Positions 53,401-61,082 are shown, counted from the first letter of the stretch. The stretch is 64,000 bases of DNA from Pseudoscardovia radai (GCF_002259605.1 NZ_MWWR01000003.1:124001-188000), one strand, 5' to 3'. Made by a program: numbers and translations. The notes: generated from the letters alone by a model not told the origin.

Positions 53401-55451
53401 CGGTGAGCGTGCCGATGCCTGCGGACGCCACGACCGGCTCCGACGGCACGCCGACCGCCACCACCACGAACCAGGGCGCCGGACACGCCTCCTGGGCAGA
53501 CATCACCTTCGAATACCCCGGCGTCTACACCTACGCCATCCACGAGGTGGCGGGAAGCGACGCGAATATCGTGTATGACGCGAACGTCTACACGGCGAAG
53601 GTGACGGTGACGCGCAACGACGACAACACGCTGTCCGCCTCCGTCAGCTACGCGGGAACCGACGCGCTGCTGGTGGTGCAGAACACCACGACCACCGGCT
53701 GGGTGGAGATCCGCGCCACGAAGCTGCTTGACGGCAAGCCTGCCAAGGCCGGTCAGTTCACCTTCTCCATCACGCCGTCCGGCAACGCGCCGAGGCTGCT
53801 CAACACCACCATCTCCAACGGCGACAACGGCCTCATCGACTTCACCGTGCCCATCACCCTGAAGGACCTCGGAGACGCCGATTCGGCCACCTTCACCTAC
53901 ACCTTCCGCGAGGTGCAGGGCGACGACCCGACCATCGAATACGACACGAAGGACCGCACGGCCACCGTGTACGTGAAGAAGGTGGTGAAGGACGGCGTGA
54001 CCGGCCTGCGCGCCATGGTGGTGATCGACAAGGAGCAGACCACCGCCGACGACAAGAACAAGGATTACATCGCCTACGGCTGGGATGGCGTGGCCGACGG
54101 CACGATCTACCACGCCAAGGCCGGCGCCACCATCACGGTGGATGATTTCGACGATGCTTCGGATTTCGATCTGGCCGCCACGCCCGACCAGGGTGACGCC
54201 TACATCAAGCATTACCCGAAGATCCATAACACCACGAAGCCGCTCGAGCCGGCCACGGCGGACCTTACGGCCACCAAGACGCTCGACGGCACGGCGCCGG
54301 CGGGCGGCGCGTTCACGTTCACGTTGACCGCGGCCGACGGCACGCCGATGCCCGGGGGCGCCACGCAGTCCACGGCGGCCGACGGTACGGCGCAGCTCGT
54401 CTCCACGGCGAGCAACGGGGCCGATGGCACGGTGGACTTCGGCACGATCACGTACACGGCGGAGGGCGTCTACCGGTATTCGATCGCCGAATCCGTGCCG
54501 TCGGACGCGGACGTGCAGTCCGGCACAACCGTCTACGACACCTCCACGCATGCGGTGACGGTGACGGTGGCGCGGTCCACGGCCAATCCGAACAAGCTCG
54601 TGGCGAGCATGATCTATGACACGTCCACTGCGCCGGCGTTCGCGAACACCACAGTGCCCACCACGGCGGTGCCGGTGACCAAGAGCATGACCGGCTCGTG
54701 GCCTGACGGCGCGCGGTATTCCTTCACGATGACGGCGCTGGGCTCCGACGACGGCGGGTCCGCCGACGGGGCGGGGCCGCTGCCTGCGGCGAGTGCGACG
54801 ACGGGGGATGCCGGCAACTCGGTGATGCTGACGATTGGCGCGACCGACGATGCGGCCGGCGGCAAGGACGGCGCGGTGACCGCGTCCTTCGGCCCCTTCC
54901 CGTTCACGGTGGCCGACATGGGCAAGACCTATGTGTACGAGGTGCGCGAGAACGGCGCGGACGGCCAGCCCGGAACCGGCGGCGTGGACGCGAACGCCGT
55001 CGCGTATTCGCGCGCCGTCTACCGCGTGCAGGTGACGGTGGGCGAGGGCATGGCCGACGCCACGCAGCGCCTCAACGGCAACAGGGCCGGCGTCGTCATC
55101 ACGCAGACCGTTGATGAGAACGGCCAGACGCTCGACACGCCGGTGACGGTCTACGATTCCTCGCAGACGGGCGACGGCGCGGGCGACGGCAGCGACGGCA
55201 GCGACGGCTCCGGCGGCGCGGCGTCGACGCAGACCTACGCCGTGCCGTTCACCAACACGCATCTGACGACGGTGACCCTGCCCGGCGCCGGCGGCCCCGG
55301 CATGGGCGCCTTCGTCGGCGGCTGCGTGCTGGCGGGCCTTCTGCTGCTGTTCCTCGGCGGCTTCATGGTGCGCAGGGATTCGGACGATTCCGATGACACC
55401 GCGACTGGTTCCGCGCCGCGAGGAGATGCCATACCGCGCCACGCCTCATAA
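50415..55451 (+). CDS. Thioester-domain adhesin with eight pilin-type isopeptide repeats
   Basis: A secreted surface protein of 1678 residues. After a signal peptide (RRVLLIAIAALCVMATALS) comes an SpaA-like beta domain (~40-165). A thioester domain follows: Cys225 in VYCYNY and Gln319 in TQLAVWHY, the pair that forms a reactive thioester able to bind host amines. From ~415 to ~1600 there are eight FctA/Spy0128-like repeats, each opening with a KT-DGK lysine, with AGTYTY-ITE in the middle and closing on F-NT, the Lys/Glu/Asn set for isopeptide bonds. The end is a sorting signal: LPGAG (1622-1626), hydrophobic helix, RRDSDD tail. LPGAG is not a standard LPxTG. GTG 50415 has GGAAGAG upstream; ATG 50427 is the alternative. 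No pilin sortase gene is adjacent. Confidence 0.9.
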   Translation: MHKSMIRRVLLIAIAALCVMATALSGSVTGESTRATAVPPSSTADSVTRALTIHAWGNDVAGNPQYDTSVSTSTGESVRKEIAGAQLTLSTADGYIKKDDSSAVDVTISSDGRSATWTSTTTALVLQVAAGSYTLHEDKASDGYYSAADVTFTVPEDTTTVDTSKDWQAISEFPVNADTTNPWEYKDVTWTSRQAIATTGDGKRVDPLPSISVADGSGTSSVVYCYNYLSTAPRGPQASSGMQYTRYNETEGSIAMLWTSAAYRLQSDAYGTISDSTEFARRIMSVATRGYPNNATITANNPTDLLAGLDANQQRMVTQLAVWHYTDGGYVNKFAPSYSFANLVDPTTGNYYGFNQAMIDAYKKLIDPTGYTLQASEALQLYQPGSEVKNYQNLLGTATITPNAMETSIVDDSIDYSKNPATATISGTKTINGKTLSQYGTTGDDATVRNLFGTFAFRIASDTNAPLPDSDTATVGADGTFTFGQITYTQPGTYVYSVAEIPGTDPDVGYDSTAHTVTVQVTKGTGADVGKLVSTVTYADTGGITVNNVYTKDATAQLEVTKTIDGKTPARNAYDFTVTANNGAPMPEGTPAGGSAVITNDSLGKAILSPIVFSKAGTYTYAITENKPADADAGISYDTGTVTATVTVTRNDAANELEASVSYSKDAADGTVTTGQGGNAFQNTTIAPNPVDVSIGANKTLDGKTGFAPDTFFFTLQANAPDTPMSADPADNGSELTVSAHSDGTIPFGTIRYTAEGTYTYTMMESKGDDVGIAYDSSVVLVTVTVTRDTTTNDLQASVTYSANGSTSSDKPTFRNTTIAPGAVKDHIYSSKTLAGKPAASGQFSFRLNAADGTPMPESCTPQTDQTTGTIYCDTNNGENGVIDFGPIVYSAEGTYTYAITENATGDPSIAKDTASHVVTVTVTRDPATNTLSDTVTYDAGEAPAGFSNSYVKAVPTTAQLRLTKMLDGIPANTAGQFSFELHPVSTDAIDTEGNAVSVPMPADATTGSDGTPTATTTNQGAGHASWADITFEYPGVYTYAIHEVAGSDANIVYDANVYTAKVTVTRNDDNTLSASVSYAGTDALLVVQNTTTTGWVEIRATKLLDGKPAKAGQFTFSITPSGNAPRLLNTTISNGDNGLIDFTVPITLKDLGDADSATFTYTFREVQGDDPTIEYDTKDRTATVYVKKVVKDGVTGLRAMVVIDKEQTTADDKNKDYIAYGWDGVADGTIYHAKAGATITVDDFDDASDFDLAATPDQGDAYIKHYPKIHNTTKPLEPATADLTATKTLDGTAPAGGAFTFTLTAADGTPMPGGATQSTAADGTAQLVSTASNGADGTVDFGTITYTAEGVYRYSIAESVPSDADVQSGTTVYDTSTHAVTVTVARSTANPNKLVASMIYDTSTAPAFANTTVPTTAVPVTKSMTGSWPDGARYSFTMTALGSDDGGSADGAGPLPAASATTGDAGNSVMLTIGATDDAAGGKDGAVTASFGPFPFTVADMGKTYVYEVRENGADGQPGTGGVDANAVAYSRAVYRVQVTVGEGMADATQRLNGNRAGVVITQTVDENGQTLDTPVTVYDSSQTGDGAGDGSDGSDGSGGAASTQTYAVPFTNTHLTTVTLPGAGGPGMGAFVGGCVLAGLLLLFLGGFMVRRDSDDSDDTATGSAPRGDAIPRHAS

Positions 55452-55464
55452 CCGAGGCGTGGCG
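55437..55464 (+). terminator. Hairpin overlapping the adhesin stop codon
   Basis: CGCCACGCCTC (55437-55447) and GAGGCGTGGCG (55454-55464), a perfect 11-bp stem whose loop holds the TAA stop. The same arms recur at 57919-57946, past the next gene. Confidence 0.6.
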
Positions 55465-55587
55465 TGACGGGCGCGATGCCACGTCGCTTCCAGACGGCGC
55501 GTTTTGCCTCACGGCAGGGCGCGCCGCTTTCGTTCTGCGCATGTGCATGGCATGCGGATATCCGCGGGGCGCGCCATGATGGGGCGT

Positions 55588-57876
55588 ATGACTCAGACGG
55601 GGAATGCATCGCAGGAATCGGAACCGAGGCGCGTCGTCGCAGGAATCGTGGCCCATGTGGACGCAGGCAAGACCACGCTGTCGGAGGCGCTTCTGTACAC
55701 CACCGGTGCCGTGTGCACGGCCGGGCGCGTGGATCACGGCGACGCGTTTCTCGACCCCGATCCACTCGAGAAGCGCAGTGGCATCACCATCCACGCGCAC
55801 CAGGCCTGCATCCGCACCGGAAACCTCGAGCTCACGCTGCTCGACACGCCGGGCCACGTCGATTTCGCCGCCGACACGGAGCGTGTGCTGCGCGTGCTCG
55901 ACTACGCCATCCTCGTCATCTCCGGAACCGACGGGGTGCAGGGGCATACCGAGATGCTCTGGCGCCTTCTCGAGCGCTACGACGTGCCCGTCATCGTATT
56001 CGTCAACAAGATGGATGCGCCCGGGGCCGATCGCGACGCCGTCCTGCGCCAGCTGCAGCGCAGGCTGTCGCACGGCATCGTGCCGCTTGACGGCGGGGAT
56101 GGCGCGGATGGAGCGGACGGGGCTGACGGGTCTGACGGTGCGACCGGAGCTGACGGGGCCGCTGCGGACGGGGCGACCGGCGCGTCCGACGACGATGCCA
56201 TCGATGTCGGAGACTGGGGCTGGTACGCCGAGGACGTCATCATGCAGGACGACGCGGCCACCGAGGAATACCTCGACACCGGTGCGCTGCGCCGCTCCAC
56301 CGTGCGCCGTCTCATCGCCTCGCGCATCGTGTTCCCCGTGTTCTTCGGCTCCGCGTTGCACATGTCGGGCATCCAGGAGTTCCTCGACGGCCTCGGCATG
56401 TGGATGCAGGAGACGAGGCGTCCGGCGGCGTTCGGCGCGAAGGTGTACCGCATCTCGCATGACGAGCGGCATAACAGGCTCACCTGGCTGCGTGTGACCG
56501 GCGGCGAGCTGCACGCCAAGGACGTGGTGCGCGAGATCCCCGGCGGCGGGCGCGGCCTCGGTACGTCCGACGATGGCGCCATCGTGGAGAAAATCGACCA
56601 GGTGCGCATCTACAACGGCGCCAAATACGAAGTGGTCACCGAGGTTCCGGCGGGCGGCGTCTGCGCCGTCACCGGGCTCGAGCGCACCTTCCCGGGGCAG
56701 GGCCTCGGATTCGAGCCCGACGCGGGGTCGCCCACGCTGCAGCCGGTGCTCACATACAGCGTGTGGCCGGCCAAGACGCCGGATTGGAAGCCGTCGCCCA
56801 TGGCGCCGCACCCGGTTTTCGACGACTTCACGCTGCACCGGGCCATCGCCGGGCTGCGCGAACTCGAGGACGAGGAGCCGATGCTCAACGTGGCGTGGGT
56901 GGAGCGCCTCCGGGAGCTGCAGGTGCAGGTGATGGGAGAGATGCAGCTCGAGCTGATCCACCAGGTCATGCTCGAGCGTTTCGGAATCGACGTGGGCTTC
57001 GGCAACGGCGGCATCGTGTACCGCGAGACCGTCACCGAGCCGATGGAGGGCGTGGGGCATTTCGAGCCGCTGCGCCATTACGCCGAGGCGCATATTCTCA
57101 TCGAGCCGGGGGAGCCGGGCAGCGGCGTGCGCACGGGCAGCGACGTGAGCCTCGACGTGCTCGACCGCAACTGGCAGCGGCTTATTCTCACGCATCTGGC
57201 GGAGAAGGAGCATCTGGGCGTTCTTATCGGGGCGCCGCTGACCGACGTGAAGCTTACGCTGGTGGCGGGCAAGGCCCATCTCAAGCACACGGAGGGCGGC
57301 GACTTCCGGCAGGCCACGTACCGCGCCGTGCGGCAGGGGCTGATGGAGCTCAGGGAGCGCGATGCCTGCCGCCTGCTCGAGCCGTGGTACGCGTTCCGCC
57401 TCGATGTGCCGGCCGATTGCGTGGGGCGTGCGATGTCCGACGTGCAGATGATGCGGGGCGACTGCGCCATCGATGATGATATGGAAAACACGCCGGAGGG
57501 TTCAGGCGTGTCGGGTGGCTTCGGTTCGGACGGTTTCGGGGCTGGCGGTTTCGGGGCTGGCGGTTTCGGGCCGGACGATGGTGCCGAGGGCATCGTGACC
57601 CTGACCGGACACGCCCCGGTGGCGCGCATGAGCGGATACGCCACCGACGTGAACGCCTACACGCACGGGCGCGGACACATCATCTGCACCTTCGACGGCT
57701 ACCGTCCGTGCCGCAACGAGATCGACGTGGTGCAGGAGGCGCGCTATGACCCCGTCTCCGACCTCGATAACACGCCCGACTCCGTGTTCTGCGCTCATGG
57801 CGCCGGCTATCCGGTTTCCTGGCGCGACGTGCCCTTCCACAAGCACCTCGACTGGGCCACGCAGTGGCATGTGTGA
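55588..57876 (+). CDS. TetM/TetW-like ribosomal protection GTPase
   Basis: A translation-factor GTPase related to EF-G and the tetracycline ribosomal protection proteins, 762 residues. G-domain motifs are GIVAHVDAGKTT (P-loop), RSGITIHA (switch I), DTPGHVDF and VNKMDAPG. EF-G-type domains III-V follow (MLNVAWVERLRELQVQVMGE and GFGNGGIVYRETVTEPMEG). It is longer than Tet(M/W) (~640) because of an Asp/Gly/Ala-repeat insertion (56095-56210) and Gly/Phe tandem repeats (57490-57590). Divergence and native composition suggest a resident chromosomal homologue, not an acquired tet(W); resistance is unproven. Start uncertain among ATGs at 55576, 55579 and 55588. Confidence 0.85.
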   Translation: MTQTGNASQESEPRRVVAGIVAHVDAGKTTLSEALLYTTGAVCTAGRVDHGDAFLDPDPLEKRSGITIHAHQACIRTGNLELTLLDTPGHVDFAADTERVLRVLDYAILVISGTDGVQGHTEMLWRLLERYDVPVIVFVNKMDAPGADRDAVLRQLQRRLSHGIVPLDGGDGADGADGADGSDGATGADGAAADGATGASDDDAIDVGDWGWYAEDVIMQDDAATEEYLDTGALRRSTVRRLIASRIVFPVFFGSALHMSGIQEFLDGLGMWMQETRRPAAFGAKVYRISHDERHNRLTWLRVTGGELHAKDVVREIPGGGRGLGTSDDGAIVEKIDQVRIYNGAKYEVVTEVPAGGVCAVTGLERTFPGQGLGFEPDAGSPTLQPVLTYSVWPAKTPDWKPSPMAPHPVFDDFTLHRAIAGLRELEDEEPMLNVAWVERLRELQVQVMGEMQLELIHQVMLERFGIDVGFGNGGIVYRETVTEPMEGVGHFEPLRHYAEAHILIEPGEPGSGVRTGSDVSLDVLDRNWQRLILTHLAEKEHLGVLIGAPLTDVKLTLVAGKAHLKHTEGGDFRQATYRAVRQGLMELRERDACRLLEPWYAFRLDVPADCVGRAMSDVQMMRGDCAIDDDMENTPEGSGVSGGFGSDGFGAGGFGAGGFGPDDGAEGIVTLTGHAPVARMSGYATDVNAYTHGRGHIICTFDGYRPCRNEIDVVQEARYDPVSDLDNTPDSVFCAHGAGYPVSWRDVPFHKHLDWATQWHV

Positions 57877-57916
57877 GGGCGCGCGGGTGCACGGCGGCCG
57901 ACGGGTATAGATGAAA

Positions 57917-57948
57917 GGCGCCACGCCTCGGATTCGAGGCGTGGCGCC
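57917..57948. terminator. Bidirectional terminator hairpin
   Basis: A perfect 14-bp stem (GGCGCCACGCCTCG / CGAGGCGTGGCGCC) with GATT loop between convergent genes. On the minus strand it is followed by TTTC. Confidence 0.75.
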
Positions 57949-57996
57949 GGTGAAGCGCTCGCGGACGGTGGGCGATGGACTCGCGGTGATGGCCGT

Positions 57997-59130
57997 CTAA
58001 TGGAGCTTGATGGCGGGAACGCCGGGGGAGGCCTTGTGGAACACGGTGCCCGGCGTGGTGCGCGAGGCGGCGAAGTCGATGCTGCTTGTGCTGGAGGAAT
58101 CCGTGTACTGGTCGTCATCGGCGCTCACCGTGGAGTCGCCCGGCGTATACCAGACGGTGGTGTAGGGAATAAGGGCCGCGGCGCCGGAGCCCTTCATCTG
58201 CAGGTAGGCGCGGCCGGTCTGACCGGGCTCGATGGGCGTGGTGCAGTGGGCGTCGCCCTGGCTGAGAATCGTGCTCGTGTTCGTCAGCATCGTGATGGCC
58301 ACGTCGGCGTTGAGAACCGTCTCGTCCGTGTTGTTCCGCAGCTCCACCCAGCCGTTGTAGTAGCCGTAGGCGTAGTTGTCGAGCGACACTCCCACCACCT
58401 TGAGCGCGGAGGAATCGTCGGTGTCGGTGGCCGGATTGTTGCGCGTCACCGCATCGTTGCCCACCTTCGTGCCGCTGACCGACGCCATCGGGTTCGTCTG
58501 CAGCTGCGTGTCGGATCCGGTGGCGGATGATGACGGAAGGATCGGGATGCTCGTGCCCACCGCGCCGCTGGCCGACGCCGACGGCGTCGATTCGGCGATT
58601 GCGTAGTTGGCGGGGGCGCCGTTGCGCCGCCAGCCGCCCTCGTCATCCAGTGTCCACGTCCTCATCGTGTCGAAGAAAATGCCGCTGCGGCGGAAGGAAT
58701 ACGTCACCGAGCAGGCGGACCCGACGATTGCCACCACGCAGGCGGCGGCCGCGACCGACGTCAGCATATGCGGGATGGGGCGGCGGTCATAGAACAGCGC
58801 GGCCTCCTTGGCGCCGCGCGATCGGAGCGTGGCGAGGGGCTCGGGCAGCAGGGAGCGCTGGAAGCGTGCGAGCAACACGGCGCGCATTGTGAGCAGCGCG
58901 GCCACCGCGATGCCCAGGAGCGCGATGATGCAGCCGAGGTTCTGCGGCATGAGAAGCGTGACGAAAAGCCCGGCGACGGACAGCACGATGGCCGCGGCGG
59001 CGCACGCCGCCTCGCGTTTCGCGGCCGACTCGCCTTGGTCTGCGAGGTCCGCCTCGGGGGCGCGGTGCCCCGACGCCTGCGCCGTCTTCTGCGCCGACGT
59101 CTCGGATCGCTTCTGCCTGAATCGCTTCAT
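57997..59130 (-). CDS. Membrane protein of unknown function with extracellular domain
   Basis: A 377-residue protein that I do not recognise. A charged cytoplasmic start (~45 residues) precedes two helices (about 46-62 and 67-87), a loop with RRPIPHM, and a third helix (SVAAAACVVAIVGSACSVT). A Ser/Thr/Ala-rich linker and a beta-rich domain (~245-345, VVGVSLDNYAYGYYNGWVEL, TVLNADVAITMLTNTSTILS) follow, resembling FxLYD/DUF-type cell-surface modules. The ATG at 59130 has GGGAGAAGCACC upstream. Its divergent neighbour is also a membrane protein. Confidence 0.75.
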   Translation of the reverse strand: MKRFRQKRSETSAQKTAQASGHRAPEADLADQGESAAKREAACAAAAIVLSVAGLFVTLLMPQNLGCIIALLGIAVAALLTMRAVLLARFQRSLLPEPLATLRSRGAKEAALFYDRRPIPHMLTSVAAAACVVAIVGSACSVTYSFRRSGIFFDTMRTWTLDDEGGWRRNGAPANYAIAESTPSASASGAVGTSIPILPSSSATGSDTQLQTNPMASVSGTKVGNDAVTRNNPATDTDDSSALKVVGVSLDNYAYGYYNGWVELRNNTDETVLNADVAITMLTNTSTILSQGDAHCTTPIEPGQTGRAYLQMKGSGAAALIPYTTVWYTPGDSTVSADDDQYTDSSSTSSIDFAASRTTPGTVFHKASPGVPAIKLH

Positions 59131-59235
59131 GGTGCTTCTCCCTTCGCGTCGCCCGCGGACGCGCCTGTCCGTAACTACCTAAGAGATTAGCAACGCCGCG
59201 GGGCATGCGCCACGGCCGGATGCCGCCGCGGCGGA

Positions 59236-59295
59236 CGCATACCGTATGCGGCGGGCTTGGGTTCTCAGGCGCCCGTGGTTCTCAGGCACTCGTGC
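59236..59295. promoter_or_regulatory. Operator-like palindrome and tandem repeat between divergent genes
   Basis: CGCATAC-C-GTATGCG (59236-59250) is a perfect 15-bp palindrome. It is followed by two 18-base units of GGTTCTCAGGCRCYCGTG (59260-59295). Both lie between two divergent membrane-protein genes, where a shared regulator could bind. Confidence 0.4.
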
Positions 59296-59381
59296 AAGAA
59301 TGGAGCCGGATCCGTCCGCACACCGCCTCCGGCATGCGGCATGCGCGGGCGGGCGAAGGCCGAAAGGAGCGGAACGGAGCC

Positions 59382-59948
59382 ATGAAGCTGATCACGGCAT
59401 TCGTGTTCATCGTCGGACTGATCGAACTTGCCATCGCCGTCTCGTCGTGGATCCAGATTCGGCGGGGCGCCCACGTCAACGAGCGCCCGCGCGTTCCCCT
59501 CGCCATCGCCATCTGTGCGTTCCTCGTGGCCATCGTGCCCAATATCGCCGCCTGCCGGCATGGCGAAAGCGTGGGGCACCAGGTGCTGGCCGTCGCCGTC
59601 GCCTTGGCCTTCCTTGCCTACGCCACGGTGCTCGAGGTGCGCGTGGCCAGGTGCCGCGAGCGCGTCGACGCGTGCTGCTGCGGCGTGGATGCCGGCGCCC
59701 ATGCGCCGATTATGCGCTATACCTACGATGGCATCGAGCATATGGGCGTGGCCCTGCAGGTGTTCGGCCGCGCCACGCTGCAGCGGGAATTCGCCGCGCG
59801 CAAGGGCGAGACCATGGATGTGTATGTGGACCCCGACCATCCCGAGCGATTCATGTGTTCGCGCCATCGCGGGCGCGGCCTGTGGGCGGTGCTCGTGGCC
59901 GTGTTCTTCGTGGTCATTGCGTTTTTCGTGCCCGGTTTCACTCTGTGA
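59382..59948 (+). CDS. Small membrane protein, DUF3592-like
   Basis: A 188-residue protein with helices near residues 3-22, 40-57 and 65-85 and a last one at ~165-185. The region between holds a small beta domain (PIMRYTYDGIEHMGVALQVF, then VYVDPDHPERFMC), the pattern of DUF3592-like proteins. A CRERVDACCCG cysteine cluster lies just after the third helix. AAGGAGCGGAACGGAGCC precedes ATG 59382. Probably the first of three co-directed genes. The stop codon is embedded in a partial copy of the palindromic repeat. Function unknown. Confidence 0.75.
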   Translation: MKLITAFVFIVGLIELAIAVSSWIQIRRGAHVNERPRVPLAIAICAFLVAIVPNIAACRHGESVGHQVLAVAVALAFLAYATVLEVRVARCRERVDACCCGVDAGAHAPIMRYTYDGIEHMGVALQVFGRATLQREFAARKGETMDVYVDPDHPERFMCSRHRGRGLWAVLVAVFFVVIAFFVPGFTL

Positions 59949-60016
59949 TGGTTTGCGGGCGTGACGCGGGATCGGGCCGTGACGCGGGATTGGCGACGCG
60001 GGTTTGGTGACGCGGG
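59941..60016 (+). repeat. Partial palindromic repeat (copy D) and GTGACGCGGG repeats
   Basis: TGTGATGGTTTGCGGGC (from 59944) resembles the left arm of the ~80-bp palindrome. It is followed by four GTGACGCGGG-type decamers starting near 59961, 59979, 59993 and 60007. Confidence 0.5.
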
Positions 60017-60104
60017 CGCGTGGCCGGCTTCCAATGGCGCGCCGCCCGCTGGTATAAGATAAGCCGTGTTCCGGCAGGCCACACCAGAGCGCTGTGAGGT
60101 GAAT

Positions 60105-61082
60105 ATGGATCGCAGGATTCTCTACGGCGTCGTCGCCTTCGCCGTGCTGTGCGCGATCCTTCTGTACAACGTCTACTGCACCGTTCGCAAGCGGCGGCGC
60201 CGCAAGGCCCATGACGAGGCTAGGCGCCGGTACCGTGCCGAGCATAACCTTCCCGAATCATCGCAGAAGCATGGGGCGCATGCCGCTCCGCGCGGCGGTG
60301 CCTCGCGACGCGCCTCGCGTTCGGGGCGTGTCGCGGTATCCGACGCCATCGAGACGATGTCCGCGCCATCGCGCGGAACGGGATCCCTGTTCGTGCGCAT
60401 CGTGCCGGACGATGCGGCCGGCCCCGCCATCGCCGGTTCCGCCGCCGATCTCGCCGTGTACCGGCACGGCCCCATGGCGCGCGACGCCGTGTCGATCGAG
60501 GCGCATTACCGCCTGTCCACCCTGCCGGGGGACGTGCTCGTCGTCAAGGACGCCGTCATCTCCGACACGCATGGCGAGCTGACCGTCGACCAGCTCGTCA
60601 TCTGCCCGCATGGCGTGTTCCTGTTTGAGATCTACCCGCTCGACGGCACGGTGTTCGCGCCGGACCGCCTGCCGTTCTGGTTTGTGGCTCCCACTCGGGA
60701 CATGCCCGACCCCGACGCCGTGCGCATCGTGCTCGACGCAGTGGCGACACGCGGCGTTTCCGAGGCGAGTCCCGTCGCCGTGCCCTCCGGTGCGTGGCCG
60801 GGGCTGCGCCATGGCGGCATTGTGGAGAACCCACGCGTCAACGACATGCTCCTGGCTGACGCGGCCGCCTCGTTCCTCGGCGTGTCGCCCTCCGTATGCC
60901 ATTGTGCCGTGGTGTTTCCCGCCACCGCCGCCATCCGCGCCGACTGTGACATGGATGTGCTGACTACGCGACAGATCGTGCGCTGGGTGGCCTCGCATGA
61001 CGGCGATGCGATTGCCGAAGCGGACCGAGAGCGCCTCGCGCGCATCATCGAGGAGGGGCGTAACGCGGCGCGGGCACAATAG
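60105..61082 (+). CDS. Membrane-anchored NERD-domain protein, catalytically degenerate
   Basis: A 325-residue protein with one N-terminal helix (LYGVVAFAVLCAILLYNVYC), a basic linker and a nuclease-related domain. The match is VLVVKDAVISD, then GELTVDQLVICPHGVFLFEI and DGTVFAPD, the NERD pattern of Asp-Gln, Gly-Val-Phe and Glu-x-Lys. The last motif reads EIY, so the catalytic lysine is missing and nuclease activity is doubtful. The C-terminal third (CHCAVVFPATAAIRADCD and TTRQIVRWVA) fits NERD proteins. GAGGTGAAT precedes ATG 60105. The hydrolase gene starts 30 bases after the stop; likely one operon. Confidence 0.75.
   Translation: MDRRILYGVVAFAVLCAILLYNVYCTVRKRRRRKAHDEARRRYRAEHNLPESSQKHGAHAAPRGGASRRASRSGRVAVSDAIETMSAPSRGTGSLFVRIVPDDAAGPAIAGSAADLAVYRHGPMARDAVSIEAHYRLSTLPGDVLVVKDAVISDTHGELTVDQLVICPHGVFLFEIYPLDGTVFAPDRLPFWFVAPTRDMPDPDAVRIVLDAVATRGVSEASPVAVPSGAWPGLRHGGIVENPRVNDMLLADAAASFLGVSPSVCHCAVVFPATAAIRADCDMDVLTTRQIVRWVASHDGDAIAEADRERLARIIEEGRNAARAQ

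Noticed and set aside
50463-55442. 1659-codon minus-strand frame opposite the adhesin
   Set aside because: Arises because the repeats share codon bias; Arg/Gly/His-rich, no signal peptide or motif.
55588-57876. Acquired tet(W) or tet(M) resistance gene
   Set aside because: Motifs place it in the same superfamily, but sequence is divergent, composition is native and there are no mobile genes around it; treated as a resident homologue.
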